Shown here: one piece after another, positions 48,782 to 59,420 of the stretch
How the letters are laid out: every line of letters begins with the position of its first letter
Position numbering within the stretch: position 1 is the first letter of the stretch
Source of the DNA: an uncultured Clostridium sp.
GTDB taxonomy: Bacteria; Bacillota; Clostridia; TANB77; CAG-508
Direction: 5' to 3'
Assembly: GCA_905213875.1 (NCBI GenBank)
Contig: CAJMJN010000001.1
Location: forward strand, 1 to 64,000
Length of the DNA: 64,000 nt
Notes under the pieces: generated by a model
What the model saw: the letters and a program-made list of their open reading frames with translations, nothing else
The model's database searches: none
What the model was told of the DNA's origin: nothing
Made by a program: the position numbers and the translations under genes

Positions 48782-51700
48782 ATGAGTAGAGTAAAGAAAA
48801 GTATAATAACAATTATAATGGCAATAGTAGCAATACTTGGAATAAGTACAATTTCAAAAGCATACTATGTAAATCAAAACTTAACATTAACATATAATGA
48901 TTATCTTAATAATAAAAATATATTCTGTTTAGAGCGTGGACAAGCACTTGTTTCTAGAAAAATGTATTATAAAGTAGCATCACAAGTTAAAATAGAAGGA
49001 ACAAAATCAACAGATCATACAGGAAAAACTATAAACAATTGGGCAAATGCTAAATTTGCATATATATTATCTAAAGATAATGGATCAGCTAAAAGTGCAG
49101 GACCAGTAGCAAATGCAATTTGGAATTATGGCTATACATGGATGGCAAATGTTGGACAATATCATGCTGGACTATATAATGGATTTGCCTCAAGCACAAA
49201 AGGAAGTCCAACTTGGTTGGATCAAGAATCAACAAATTATGCTAATAATTTAACAGCAGGTGACCAACAAATAAAAGACAATACAAATAAAAATAATGTA
49301 AAAGTTGTAGCATATAATAAAGATGGAAAAGCCTATATGAGAGTAGGACCATTTAATTGGACATTTGGTGGAAAAGTTACAGATGTAAATGTATATGACC
49401 AAAATGGACAATCAATAAGTGAAAAATTGTATAGTAGTTACTATGGAAATGAAGAAAGATTTTATGGTGTAGGAAATATAAAATCAGGTAGTGATTTCTA
49501 TATCTCAGTACCATTAAATGAAAACACAACAAAAATAACAAAAATTAGTGGAAACTTACAAAGAGAAGTTAAAGCAGTAAATATTTGGTTCTTAGAATCA
49601 AATTATGCAGCATATCAAAACTTAATTGTAAGAGAACCATATACAACTACAGAAAATATACCATTTACATTTGATGAAAATATTTCAACACTAGGTGGTT
49701 TAAAAGTAATAAAAGTAAACAAAGATAATACAATTGTTAAATTAAAAGGTGTAGGATTTATAATCAAAAATAAACAATTAGACAAATATGTAAAACAAGA
49801 AAATGGAAAAATAACATTTGTAACAGATAAAAATCAAGCAACAGAATTTGTAACAAATCAAAATGGTGAATTCACTGTAGAAAATTTAGTTGTAGGAACA
49901 TATGTAGCATATGAAACTAAAAATCCAAATTATGGTTATGAATTCTTAACAGAAGGACAACAAAAAGACATAGTAATTGATAAAACTTCAGAATTACAAA
50001 TACCAAATAAACAAAGATGGGTAAAACTTTCTGGATATGTATGGTTAGATAAAATTTATGGAAAACAATCATTAAGAAATGATTTATTCAAAGATAATGA
50101 CTATGACTCAAGTGATATGTTATTAGACGGAATTACAGTAAGAGTTATGGACAAAACAACAGGACAAATTGCTAAAGACAAAAATGGAAATGAATTAAAA
50201 GGAACTACAGCAAATGGAGGAGCTTATCTATTTACAGATGTAGAAATAGACAAATTAAATGATTACTATATCGAATTTGAATATGATGGATTAACATATA
50301 CAAATGTTGTTCCACATATAGATAGAGATAATGGTTCAAAAGCAGCTGAAAGTTCAGCAAACAGAAATGCATTTAACAAAAACTTTAGTAGTGTAGAAGG
50401 AAAAACAGAAACAACAGGATTTACACGTGATAGTAATGGAAATGAAAAACATCAATTATCATATTTATTAAATCAAAATGAACATTCTTCAACATTAATA
50501 AATAATGGACAATATCCAATTACAGCACAAACATCTGAAACAGGATATTACATTAGAGATCACTTTACATATGGTCAAGAAGAAATAAAATATATCAACT
50601 TAGGACTATATGAAAGAGAACAACCAGATATGGCATTATTAAAAGATATTCAAAATGTTAGAGTAGCAGTTAATGGATATCAACATGTATACAATTATGC
50701 ACAAAGATTTGTTAACCAAGGTGAATATGGAGACGGATTTAATGTAGGTGTTAAATTTGGAAACAAATATGGTTCAATGTCATATTCAAGAGCTGTATAT
50801 AAAGCAGACTATGAATATACAAATGAACAAGATGCAAGTAAAGAATTAAAAGTTTATATCACATATAAACTACAAATGAAAAATGAATCATCTAACTTAA
50901 TAACACAAATAAATAGTTTAGTAGACTACTATGATAGCAGATATAATCTAACAAAAGTAGGTACAGGATTAGATGATAATGGTGGTGTAACTGGAGAGGT
51001 TAACCATACAGAGTCTGATTATAATGCAAATTATAAAAAGACAATAATAAATGCAAATGCAAAAATAGATGCACAAAAAACATCAGATATATATGTAGAA
51101 TTTGAATTAAATAGAGATGCAGTAATAAATATCTTAAGTGATAAAGAAAACTTAGACAATGTTGCAGAAATTAATTCATACTCAATATTTGATACAAATG
51201 GAAATGTATATGCAGGTATAGATAAAGATTCTAACCCAGGAAATGCAGTACCAGGAGAAGTAACATCATATCAAGATGATACAGACTCAGCTCCAGCATT
51301 AAAATTAGAAGTAGCAGATGCAAGAGAAATGTCTGGTAAAGTATTCTTAGATGCAACATCAGGAGAATTAATGACAGGAAAGGTAAGACAAGGAAATGGA
51401 CAATATGATGATGGAGAAAAAGGAATACCAGGAGTTGCTGTAACATTAACAGAAAACACAGGAAGCGGAAAAGTATATACAGCAACAACAGATGAAAACG
51501 GAGACTTCTATATTAACAACTATATACCAGGTGATTACACATTAACATATACTTGGGGAGATCAAACATATACAGTACAAAACTACAAAGGAACAATATA
51601 TGATGTCTCAAGAGATCAAAGTAATAAACAATGGTATAAAGAAAATGTTGACAAGAGATTAACAGATGCTTTAGATGATTATGAATTAAGACAAAGTATA

Positions 51701-52696
51701 GACAATGAAATTAAGAGCATCAGACATGATACAAAAACAACAATAGATAAAATGAATTCAACAACACCAACAATGGGAATAGGTGTAGAATATGAATCAA
51801 CATATACAGCATCATCTGGTGACAGATATGTGTACAAAGTAAGCAATATAGACTTTGGTATAGTAGAAAGAGCAAGACAACAAATAGGATTAAATAAACG
51901 TGTTAAATCATTAAAAATAACACTTGCAAATGGTCAAGTAGTAACAGATATAACAATTGATGAAAATGGAAATATTACAGGGCAAAAAGACCATGTAATA
52001 TACATGAAACCATCAGCAACAACAGACCCAAAGAACGGATTTGTTAGAGTAGAATTAGATAACGAATTAATCCAAGGTTCAACATTAGAAGTAAGTTACG
52101 AAATAAAAGCAACAAACGAAAGTGAAGTTGATTACTTATCAGAAGACTTCTATAAATATGGAAAAGTTGAAGGACCAGTTGTTACAATAACACCATCTGC
52201 AATAATAGATTACTTAGATAAAGATTGGGCATTTGATCAAGATAAGAATACAGCATGGAGTGTAAAAACATTAGAAGAAGCAAAAGGACTAGTAGCAGAA
52301 GTAGTATATAATAATTCTGAATCAACAATAAATAATAAGACAATATTATATACAACAAGCTTACAAGATAAAAAACTAGAGCCAACACAAACTGCAAGTG
52401 TAGACTTAAATGTATCTAAGGTATTATCAACAGCAGAAGATATATCATTAAACAATGAAACAGAGGTAACACATTTAGATAAAACAGGAGGATCAAAACC
52501 AAACTCAACACCAGGAAATTATGTACCAGGAACTGGAAAAACAGAATCAGATGATAGCACAGCAGAAACGGTAATAGTAACACCAGCAACAGGTGCAAAT
52601 AGAAACTTTATAATACCAACAATAGTAGGAGCAATAGCATTAATAGTACTAGGTGGAGGAGTATTCTTAATTAAAAGAAAAGCATTAAAAAAATAA
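48782..52696 (+). CDS. Giant surface protein type B (B1): thioester-like N-domain, SpaA/Cna-B folds, anchor
   Basis: The 1304-residue protein has a signal peptide (SIITIIMAIVAILGISTISK). Next is a domain resembling thioester (TQXA/TED) adhesin domains: Cys49 in FCLERGQ, then FAYIL and ANAIWNYGYTW, where family members usually have a Gln two residues before AIW. A SpaA-like domain follows (GGLKVIKVNKDNTIVKLKGV), then Cna/SdrD-B-like domains (VKLSGYVWLD, MSGKVFLDATSG). The end is a DNELIQGSTLEVSYEIKATN domain and TPATGANRN, a membrane helix and KRKALKK. GGAAGGAGGGG precedes the ATG. It is co-transcribed with A1. Confidence 0.88.
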   Translation: MSRVKKSIITIIMAIVAILGISTISKAYYVNQNLTLTYNDYLNNKNIFCLERGQALVSRKMYYKVASQVKIEGTKSTDHTGKTINNWANAKFAYILSKDNGSAKSAGPVANAIWNYGYTWMANVGQYHAGLYNGFASSTKGSPTWLDQESTNYANNLTAGDQQIKDNTNKNNVKVVAYNKDGKAYMRVGPFNWTFGGKVTDVNVYDQNGQSISEKLYSSYYGNEERFYGVGNIKSGSDFYISVPLNENTTKITKISGNLQREVKAVNIWFLESNYAAYQNLIVREPYTTTENIPFTFDENISTLGGLKVIKVNKDNTIVKLKGVGFIIKNKQLDKYVKQENGKITFVTDKNQATEFVTNQNGEFTVENLVVGTYVAYETKNPNYGYEFLTEGQQKDIVIDKTSELQIPNKQRWVKLSGYVWLDKIYGKQSLRNDLFKDNDYDSSDMLLDGITVRVMDKTTGQIAKDKNGNELKGTTANGGAYLFTDVEIDKLNDYYIEFEYDGLTYTNVVPHIDRDNGSKAAESSANRNAFNKNFSSVEGKTETTGFTRDSNGNEKHQLSYLLNQNEHSSTLINNGQYPITAQTSETGYYIRDHFTYGQEEIKYINLGLYEREQPDMALLKDIQNVRVAVNGYQHVYNYAQRFVNQGEYGDGFNVGVKFGNKYGSMSYSRAVYKADYEYTNEQDASKELKVYITYKLQMKNESSNLITQINSLVDYYDSRYNLTKVGTGLDDNGGVTGEVNHTESDYNANYKKTIINANAKIDAQKTSDIYVEFELNRDAVINILSDKENLDNVAEINSYSIFDTNGNVYAGIDKDSNPGNAVPGEVTSYQDDTDSAPALKLEVADAREMSGKVFLDATSGELMTGKVRQGNGQYDDGEKGIPGVAVTLTENTGSGKVYTATTDENGDFYINNYIPGDYTLTYTWGDQTYTVQNYKGTIYDVSRDQSNKQWYKENVDKRLTDALDDYELRQSIDNEIKSIRHDTKTTIDKMNSTTPTMGIGVEYESTYTASSGDRYVYKVSNIDFGIVERARQQIGLNKRVKSLKITLANGQVVTDITIDENGNITGQKDHVIYMKPSATTDPKNGFVRVELDNELIQGSTLEVSYEIKATNESEVDYLSEDFYKYGKVEGPVVTITPSAIIDYLDKDWAFDQDKNTAWSVKTLEEAKGLVAEVVYNNSESTINNKTILYTTSLQDKKLEPTQTASVDLNVSKVLSTAEDISLNNETEVTHLDKTGGSKPNSTPGNYVPGTGKTESDDSTAETVIVTPATGANRNFIIPTIVGAIALIVLGGGVFLIKRKALKK

Positions 52697-52720
52697 TTTT
52701 CTAAATGATTTAAACAATAT

Positions 52721-52763
52721 AAAAAATGGTAGATAACCAATATGGGTTTTCTACCATTTTTTG
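52721..52763 (+). terminator. Intrinsic terminator after B1
   Basis: AAAAAATGGTAGA pairs with CTACCATTTTTT around a 17-18-base loop. Confidence 0.85.
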
Positions 52764-52800
52764 TACATTTGGATTTTCGTAATATACTACTAAAACAATC

Positions 52801-53244
52801 GTGTCTTACTTATGTGTTTATGATATAAAAACAAATATTTCCTTATTAATGGCAGAATTTGTAGTAATAGGTCAAAACATAGTAAATGCAATGACAAACG
52901 AAGAATTAGAAAATCAAAGCAATTCTACAAATGTATCAAATGTATATTTTGATGCATATTTTAAAGATGGAGAAAATACTACACATTCCAAAGAAAGTGA
53001 TTTAGGTGAAGAAGAAACATTGATTGTAAATATAAATGTAAAAAATACGGGGAGCATAGAAAATGGAAAAATAAAAATAAACAACCCTAATTTCAAGATA
53101 GAAAAAGAAAAAATAAGCAATCAATATGTAAAAGATGTAAATTTAGAAACAAATGAAATAGAACTAAATAAAATAATTTACCAAAATGATGCAAAGATTG
53201 AAGTACCAGTGACATTTAAAAAACAAGTAATATTTACAGAATAA
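52801..53244 (+). pseudogene. Remnant of a type A surface protein, N-terminal fragment
   Basis: The translation from about residue 28 (MTNEELENQ, YFDAYFKDGENTTHSKESDL, ETLIVNINVKNTGS, NEIELNKIIYQNDAKIEVPV) aligns with A3 residues 30-150 (YEELENQ, FNAYFLSNGNKTHHKENNL, DTLVLNINVKNKGV, KEIELNQIIYQNDVQIEIPI). Its signal peptide is degenerate and there is no ribosome site at the start. The frame stops directly after VIFTE, where A3 continues for 1400 more residues. Confidence 0.8.
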
Positions 53245-53246
53245 AA

Positions 53247-53888
53247 ATGGAAACAACAAACTCATATTTTACAGATGAAAACTCAACAAAATATAATGCA
53301 AATAACATAAATATATTTAAGACAACATCAATTAATAAATCAAAATTTGTAGAATACTTTGGAACTGATGGTTATATAGACATTAAAGACAATAATGGAG
53401 TTGTAATACAAAGAATTGACAACAATACAGAAGCAGATGAAAATGGAATTATAGTAATAAATTATGATGGAGAAAAAACTGATATAAAAATTGAAACATT
53501 AAAACCAATAAAACAAGGTGAATTTACAATACAAAATACAAAAGCAATAAAAGGTGTAACAGGATATAGCAAAAATACATTAAAAAATATTAATAAATTA
53601 TATACAAATGAAAAAATATCAACAGATACACAAAGTAGTGAAGCTGAAGCAAGTATAGATTTATTAGATACAAAAACAGAAGCAAAAGAAGATAACTTGG
53701 ATAACTTTTTAGAAGTATTAAATCAAAAGAAATACATACGTTTATCAGGATATGTATGGGAGGACAAAAATGTTAGAGATAACCTGTACAATTCTAAAAA
53801 TGACAAATTAGTTAAAAATGTAACAGTAAGATTAAAAGATAAAGATGGAAACATAGTAAACTTAAAACAAAAACAGGAGAAACAATAA
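53247..53888 (+). pseudogene. Remnant joining type A middle to type B SdrD-B-like domain
   Basis: The first 150 residues match the A3 middle (FGTDGYIDIKDNN versus FGENGTITIYDEN; NTKAIKGVTGYSKNTLK versus NTKAIEGNTGYTKQQLK; LLDTKTEA in both). Without a break the frame then continues YIRLSGYVWEDKNVRDNLYN, which matches type B (LYVKISGYVWEDI in B3). An A gene and a B gene have therefore been fused by deletion. The frame is lost after NIVNLK, but the +1 frame continues KTKTGETINHLKVLPD into the next entry. Confidence 0.8.
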
Positions 53889-53893
53889 ATCAT

Positions 53894-54353
53894 TTGAAAG
53901 TATTACCAGATTGTAGAGTATTTATAGAAGCTGATCAAGAAATAATACAAAGTGCAACATTAAAAGTAACTTATGCAATCTCAGTAAATAACAAAAAAGC
54001 GGAAATAGATTATAATAGCCAAGATTATTACATATATGGAACAGTAACAAATAATAACGAAGGTTGGAGGATAGCTACTATAACAAGATTATATGACTAT
54101 TTATCAAATGAATTAGCATTTGACGATACAAATGCAGACAATACTTCAACATGGACAGATATAAAGATAAGTAGTGATATGGTTACAGAGGGATATTTAT
54201 CAGAAGATGTATATAAAGAACTTAAAAAATATAATAGAATATTCCAAACCAACAGGTGAAAATAAAAATTATATACCTTATATAACCTTAGGCGTTAGCG
54301 TATTTGGTATACTTGCAGCAGGTATAGCTATTATAAAAAAGAAAGTCTTGTAA
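53894..54353 (+). pseudogene. Remnant of a type B surface protein, C-terminal fragment and anchor
   Basis: KVLPDCRVFIEADQEIIQSA through LYDYLSNELAFDD and KKYNRIFQT aligns with B3 (KVLPDGNIHVEIDTELMQGA, LYDYLSNDLDFKD, RKYNRIFQT). After RIFQT about 75 codons present in B3 are missing. The frame then shifts and continues PTGENKNYIPYITLGVSVFG to IIKKKVL and a stop at 54353, matching the B3 anchor PTGENKDYLPYI...LIKKKVL. Confidence 0.8.
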
Positions 54354-54411
54354 CAAAAATGTAACTTAATTTTAAAAAATAGAATAAAAAAAGCTTGAAT
54401 TAAGCTTCCCT

Positions 54412-54450
54412 AAAGGCAAATGATACAATTATTGTAACATTTGCCTTTTA
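54412..54450 (+). terminator. Intrinsic terminator after the remnant unit
   Basis: AAAGGCAAATG pairs with CATTTGCCTTT, with ACAAT/ATTGT in the loop. Confidence 0.8.
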
Positions 54451-54533
54451 TGGAATTTATTGATATTGCAATTAATTTGAAAAGAACTTACTATATATAT
54501 TAAGTATAAATATCTTTTTTGTGGAGGAGCAAA

Positions 54534-57500
54534 ATGAAAAAGAAAATTTTTAAAATTTCAATTACATTATTATTAATATCAACTTTCATATTAACTGATT
54601 TTCTTTCTGTCGGATATGGAATTGTTAATGCTGTTTATGAAGAATTAGAAAATCAAAAAACAGTAACAAACGAAAAAAATGTAGAATTTAATGCATATTT
54701 TTTGAGTAATGGAAACAAAACACATCACAAAGAAAATAACTTAGATGAAAAAGACACACTTGTTTTAAATATAAATGTCAAAAATAAGGGTGTATTAAAT
54801 GATGCAAAAATAAAAATAGAAAATGCTAACTTCGCGATAGAAAAAGTAGAAAATAAATACATAAAAGATATAAATACAGAAACAAAAGAAATTGAATTAA
54901 ATCAAATAATTTATCAAAATGATGTACAAATAGAAATACCAATAAAATTTGAGAAACAATTAATATTTGGAGAAGATTATTTTGATAGAGAAGAGACAAT
55001 CTCAATTTCAGGGAAATATACAAATGATTCAGAAAAAGATATTTCAGGAGAAGTAAAAATAAGAACATCTTGGAAACAAGAAACAGATATTAATTTAGAA
55101 CAAGACATAAATAAATATATAGAATTAACAGACAAAAAAGTATTACTAGAACAAGATATACAAACACAAGTACAAGATGATAAATTGCCTAGAAAAAACG
55201 AAACATTAGAAATAACAGTACCAAATTTAAGTGATAATAAACCAAGCAATATATCAGTTCTAGTAAATGGAAACAAAATAGCAGAAGATAAAAAGAATTA
55301 TGATGTAGACAAAAATATTTTGACAATAACAAATGAAACAAAAGGAATTTGGAGTTCAAATGTAAACAAATATAAAATTATATATGAATATGATGAAACA
55401 GATTTTACAGCTCAAAATATAACACTAAATACTAAAGTAAATACAGAAATGTATGTTCAAGGAGCAATAGAAAAAACAGATACCAGAGAAATTACATTAG
55501 AAGCAAAAGGAAATTTAGTAAGTGCAAGTAAATTTGCAACAGATTCAATCTACAAAGGATATATGTATGCCAATAGTAGTAACAGTACTACTTATAATGA
55601 AATAAATAAATTAGAAGTATCAAATAATACAGAAATAGATAATATAAAAATATTAGAAAATCAAGAAAACTTTGTTGATGAAAAAGAAAATAATTTTGAT
55701 ATTTCAAATAAAACAGTATATACACAAACAATATTTAATAAGCAAAATATAAGTGAACTATTTGGAGAAAATGGAACAATTACAATATATGATGAAAACA
55801 AAACAGTTTTAGCAACAGTAAATAACACATTACCAACAGATGAAAATGGAAATATTGTTATTAATTATGAAACACCAGCAAAAGGAATAGAAATAGAAAC
55901 TACTGCTCCAACTTCAGTAGGAACATTAATAATAAAAAATACAAAAGCAATAGAAGGAAATACAGGCTATACAAAACAACAATTAAAAGGATTTAACAAA
56001 TTAAGTACAAAAACTATTGTAGAAGCAAATACAAAGCAAGAAATAGCAGAAACAACAATAAATTTATTAGATACAAAAACAGAAGCAACAATAAGCATTA
56101 ATAATGCAGAATTATCAACATTGCAAAAAAATGAAAATGTTCAATTATTAGCAACATTAAAAAGTAATAATGAACAATATGACTTATATAAAAATGCTAC
56201 AGTAGAATTAGTATTTCCAAAAGAAATGAAAGTAACAGTAAAAAATATTACACAATTAAATGGACAAAACGAACTAAATATAGCTAATGCAAAGCAATAT
56301 ATTACAAATGAGGGAAATCAAGCAATAAGTTTTGAATTAACAGGAGAACAATCAACATTTATAAACAATATAAATTCAGGAATACAAATATCAATTACAG
56401 CAGATATAGAAATATCAAAAATAACACCAACAAAAACATCAGAAATTACAATGAATTATACAAATGAAAATAGAGCAGGAGAAAGCTTTAATACAAACAC
56501 AACTGTAAAAATGAATTCTAAATATGGAGTATTATTAATAAATAATTTAACAGGATTTAACACACAAAATGATGTAATTGAAAATACAGATGATAAAGTA
56601 AAAACAGCAGTAATAGAGGATCATGCAGAAGCTAAACAAGCGCAAGGGATATTTGCATTATTAAATAATTATGAAAATGAAATTAGTAAAATATGTATAG
56701 TAGGAAATTTTTCAGACTCAGAGAATTCAAGAGAAATATTTGAGATGAACCTTGTTCAAGAATTGCAATTACAAGGAAAAAATGTAGTAATATCTTATTC
56801 AGAAAATGCTAATGAGGATAAAGATAGTTCAAACTGGAAAACAGATATAGATATAACAAAAGCAAAATCTTATAAAATAGATTTTGGAGAAGAAACAATA
56901 AAACAAGGAGAAGCAGTTGGATTTGAATATAAACTAGGAATTCCAGAAAATATAGAAAAAGGAAAAAGCAATACAAATAGTATAAAAGTTTTTTACCAAT
57001 ATGCAGGTGATGAAACACAAACAAGTTCAACAATATGTTTAAAAACAGGTGATGTTACAACACAAAATGGAATTGCAGAAAATACTTCAGTAAATGTAAT
57101 AGCAAATGAAAATACAGAAAAATTATCAATAGAATTAGCAGGAAGAACAGGTGGAGAAACATTAAAAAATGGACAAGAAGTATATGAAGGCCAAGGAATA
57201 AAATATATCTTAAAATTAAAAAATAATTCATCAGAAGAAATCAAAAATATAAAAATGATAGCTACACAATCAAATGCAATATTCTATGACAAGAAAGTTT
57301 ATACAGATGGATGGGACTCAATATCAGGTGATGAAAATGTTTCTTACACAAGAATTGAAGAAAATTCAAATTTAACAGAAAAACAAGAAATCATAGAAAC
57401 TTTAAAACCAGGGGAAAGTGTAGAAATTTCATATAAATTTTCTGTAAAAGAAGTAGAAGACAATAATCAAACAACAACAGGAAACATAAAAATTACAGGA

Positions 57501-59396
57501 GATGGAATAGAAGAAAAAGAAATAGAAACACTAACAAATCCAATAAAACAAGGAAAATTAAAATTACAAATGAGAAGTAAATTTGAAGAAGAATATGATA
57601 TATTAACAAATAGAGAATATCCGTTTTTTGTTGATATAAAAAATATATCAAATAGTACACAACAAAATGTAATAGTAAATATTCCTGTACCAGATGGATT
57701 TGACTTTAAAACAGATTCACTATTTATGCCAGATGAAAGCGAATATCAATTTGTAGAATATAAAAATAGAAATGTAAAATTAAAAATACCTACTATAGAA
57801 GCAGGAAAAACAATATCAATAAGATTAGGATTTCAAGTAAATCCTATGGATACAAGTATTAAGAGCAAAAGCTATCACTTTATATATAATGCAAGTTTAG
57901 GTGATGAAATATATACTTCTAATGAAATGGATAGAGTAATATATAATGCAGAGTCAGATATAACAGCTAAACAATATGGAAGTATAGATGGCGAGAAAGT
58001 CAAAAATGGAGATAAATTAACATATACTTGTGAAATAGAAAACAAAGGAACAAAAGCAAAACAACTTGATATTACAGACGATGTGCCAATTGGTGCAGAC
58101 ATACAAAGTGCAACAGCAAAATTATATACAAATGGAAAATTAATAAAAGAAGAAAATATAGATATAACAGAAAAATCACAAACTATAACATACAATTTAT
58201 ATTTAGAACAAGGACAAAAACTTGTATTTGAAATAAACACACTTATAAATACAGATGAAATATTTACAAAAGAAATAACAAATGAAATAAAAATAAATGG
58301 ATTACTACAAGAGGTTTCTTGCAATTCAGTTACATATCAGGTAGTAGGAAAAGAAAATGTTAACCCAGATCCAGAAATGACATATAATATTTCAGGTGTA
58401 GCATGGATAGATGAAAACAAAAATGGATTAAGAGAAAGCACAGAAAAACTACTAAGCGGAATAGAAGTAATATTAGTAGATGAAGAAACAGGAAAAATAG
58501 CAACAAACTTTGAAAATAAAGAAATTACGGTAAAAACTGGAGAAGCAGGAGAATATGAATTTACAAATGTAAAACAAGGAAAATATATAGTTGTATTTAA
58601 ATATGATACAAAAAATTATAGAGTTACAGAATACCAAAAACAAGGTATAAATGAAAAAGAAAATTCAGATGTTGTAAGTAATAATATAAATTTAAATGGA
58701 CAAGAACAACAAGTTGCTATGACAAAAACATTAGAATTATCTACAGGCAATTTATCTAACATAGATGCAGGTTTTGTACAAGGAGAAAAATTTGATTTAC
58801 GTTTAGACAAATACATTAGTAAAATTATAATTCAAGACAAAACAGGAACAACAGTAAAACAATATGATAATACTCAATTAGCTAAAATAGAACTAGATGG
58901 AAAGAAAATAGCTGGAACAACAGTAATTGTAGAATATAAATTACAAGTAACAAATGAAGGTGAAGTTGGTGGATATGTAAATGAAGTTTTTGATAATAAA
59001 CCAAGTGATTTAGATTTCTCTTCAGCAATGAACAACAATTGGTATCAATCAACAAAAGGAGAATTATACACAAAAGAATTATCAAATCAAATGATAAATC
59101 CAGGAGAAACAAAAACATTAACATTAACACTTACAAAAACAATGAACTTAGATAATACAGGAACAAGTATAAATACAGCAGAGTTAAATAAAGTAAGTAA
59201 TAATTATTCATTACAAGATATTGATTCAACACCAGGAAATAGGCAAACAGGAGAAGATGATATGAGTACAGCTCAATTAATTATCTCAGTAAAAACAGGT
59301 TCACCTGTAATGTATATTTCATTAATAATAATTATTATAGGAATAATTAGTGTAGGGGTATATTTGATAAAAAAAGAAGTGCTTATAGATGAATAA
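54534..59396 (+). CDS. Giant surface protein type A (A3): SdrD-B-like and DUF11-like repeats, C-terminal anchor
   Basis: This 1620-residue protein is the paralogue of A1. It has a signal peptide (FKISITLLLISTFILTDFLS) and a long series of beta domains rich in Asn, Glu and Thr. One of them, ENGTITIYDENK with NIVINYETPAKGIEIETTAP, matches a segment of A1 and of the remnant. Near residue 1285 lies an SdrD-B-like domain (GVAWIDENKNGLRESTEKLL), then the conserved C-domain (FDNKPSDLDFSSAM, STPGNRQTGEDD). It ends ISVKTGSPVMYISLIIIIIG and LIKKEVLIDE. The ATG at 54534 follows GGAGGAG; a GTG at 54519 precedes that site. B3 starts 24 bases after the stop. Confidence 0.88.
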   Translation: MKKKIFKISITLLLISTFILTDFLSVGYGIVNAVYEELENQKTVTNEKNVEFNAYFLSNGNKTHHKENNLDEKDTLVLNINVKNKGVLNDAKIKIENANFAIEKVENKYIKDINTETKEIELNQIIYQNDVQIEIPIKFEKQLIFGEDYFDREETISISGKYTNDSEKDISGEVKIRTSWKQETDINLEQDINKYIELTDKKVLLEQDIQTQVQDDKLPRKNETLEITVPNLSDNKPSNISVLVNGNKIAEDKKNYDVDKNILTITNETKGIWSSNVNKYKIIYEYDETDFTAQNITLNTKVNTEMYVQGAIEKTDTREITLEAKGNLVSASKFATDSIYKGYMYANSSNSTTYNEINKLEVSNNTEIDNIKILENQENFVDEKENNFDISNKTVYTQTIFNKQNISELFGENGTITIYDENKTVLATVNNTLPTDENGNIVINYETPAKGIEIETTAPTSVGTLIIKNTKAIEGNTGYTKQQLKGFNKLSTKTIVEANTKQEIAETTINLLDTKTEATISINNAELSTLQKNENVQLLATLKSNNEQYDLYKNATVELVFPKEMKVTVKNITQLNGQNELNIANAKQYITNEGNQAISFELTGEQSTFINNINSGIQISITADIEISKITPTKTSEITMNYTNENRAGESFNTNTTVKMNSKYGVLLINNLTGFNTQNDVIENTDDKVKTAVIEDHAEAKQAQGIFALLNNYENEISKICIVGNFSDSENSREIFEMNLVQELQLQGKNVVISYSENANEDKDSSNWKTDIDITKAKSYKIDFGEETIKQGEAVGFEYKLGIPENIEKGKSNTNSIKVFYQYAGDETQTSSTICLKTGDVTTQNGIAENTSVNVIANENTEKLSIELAGRTGGETLKNGQEVYEGQGIKYILKLKNNSSEEIKNIKMIATQSNAIFYDKKVYTDGWDSISGDENVSYTRIEENSNLTEKQEIIETLKPGESVEISYKFSVKEVEDNNQTTTGNIKITGDGIEEKEIETLTNPIKQGKLKLQMRSKFEEEYDILTNREYPFFVDIKNISNSTQQNVIVNIPVPDGFDFKTDSLFMPDESEYQFVEYKNRNVKLKIPTIEAGKTISIRLGFQVNPMDTSIKSKSYHFIYNASLGDEIYTSNEMDRVIYNAESDITAKQYGSIDGEKVKNGDKLTYTCEIENKGTKAKQLDITDDVPIGADIQSATAKLYTNGKLIKEENIDITEKSQTITYNLYLEQGQKLVFEINTLINTDEIFTKEITNEIKINGLLQEVSCNSVTYQVVGKENVNPDPEMTYNISGVAWIDENKNGLRESTEKLLSGIEVILVDEETGKIATNFENKEITVKTGEAGEYEFTNVKQGKYIVVFKYDTKNYRVTEYQKQGINEKENSDVVSNNINLNGQEQQVAMTKTLELSTGNLSNIDAGFVQGEKFDLRLDKYISKIIIQDKTGTTVKQYDNTQLAKIELDGKKIAGTTVIVEYKLQVTNEGEVGGYVNEVFDNKPSDLDFSSAMNNNWYQSTKGELYTKELSNQMINPGETKTLTLTLTKTMNLDNTGTSINTAELNKVSNNYSLQDIDSTPGNRQTGEDDMSTAQLIISVKTGSPVMYISLIIIIIGIISVGVYLIKKEVLIDE

Positions 59397-59420
59397 ATTT
59401 TGAAGGAAAGGAGGAAAACG

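Noticed and set aside
54519..54533. GTG at 54519 as the start of A3
   Set aside because: It lies before the GGAGGAG ribosome site; the ATG at 54534 has correct spacing and begins the signal peptide.
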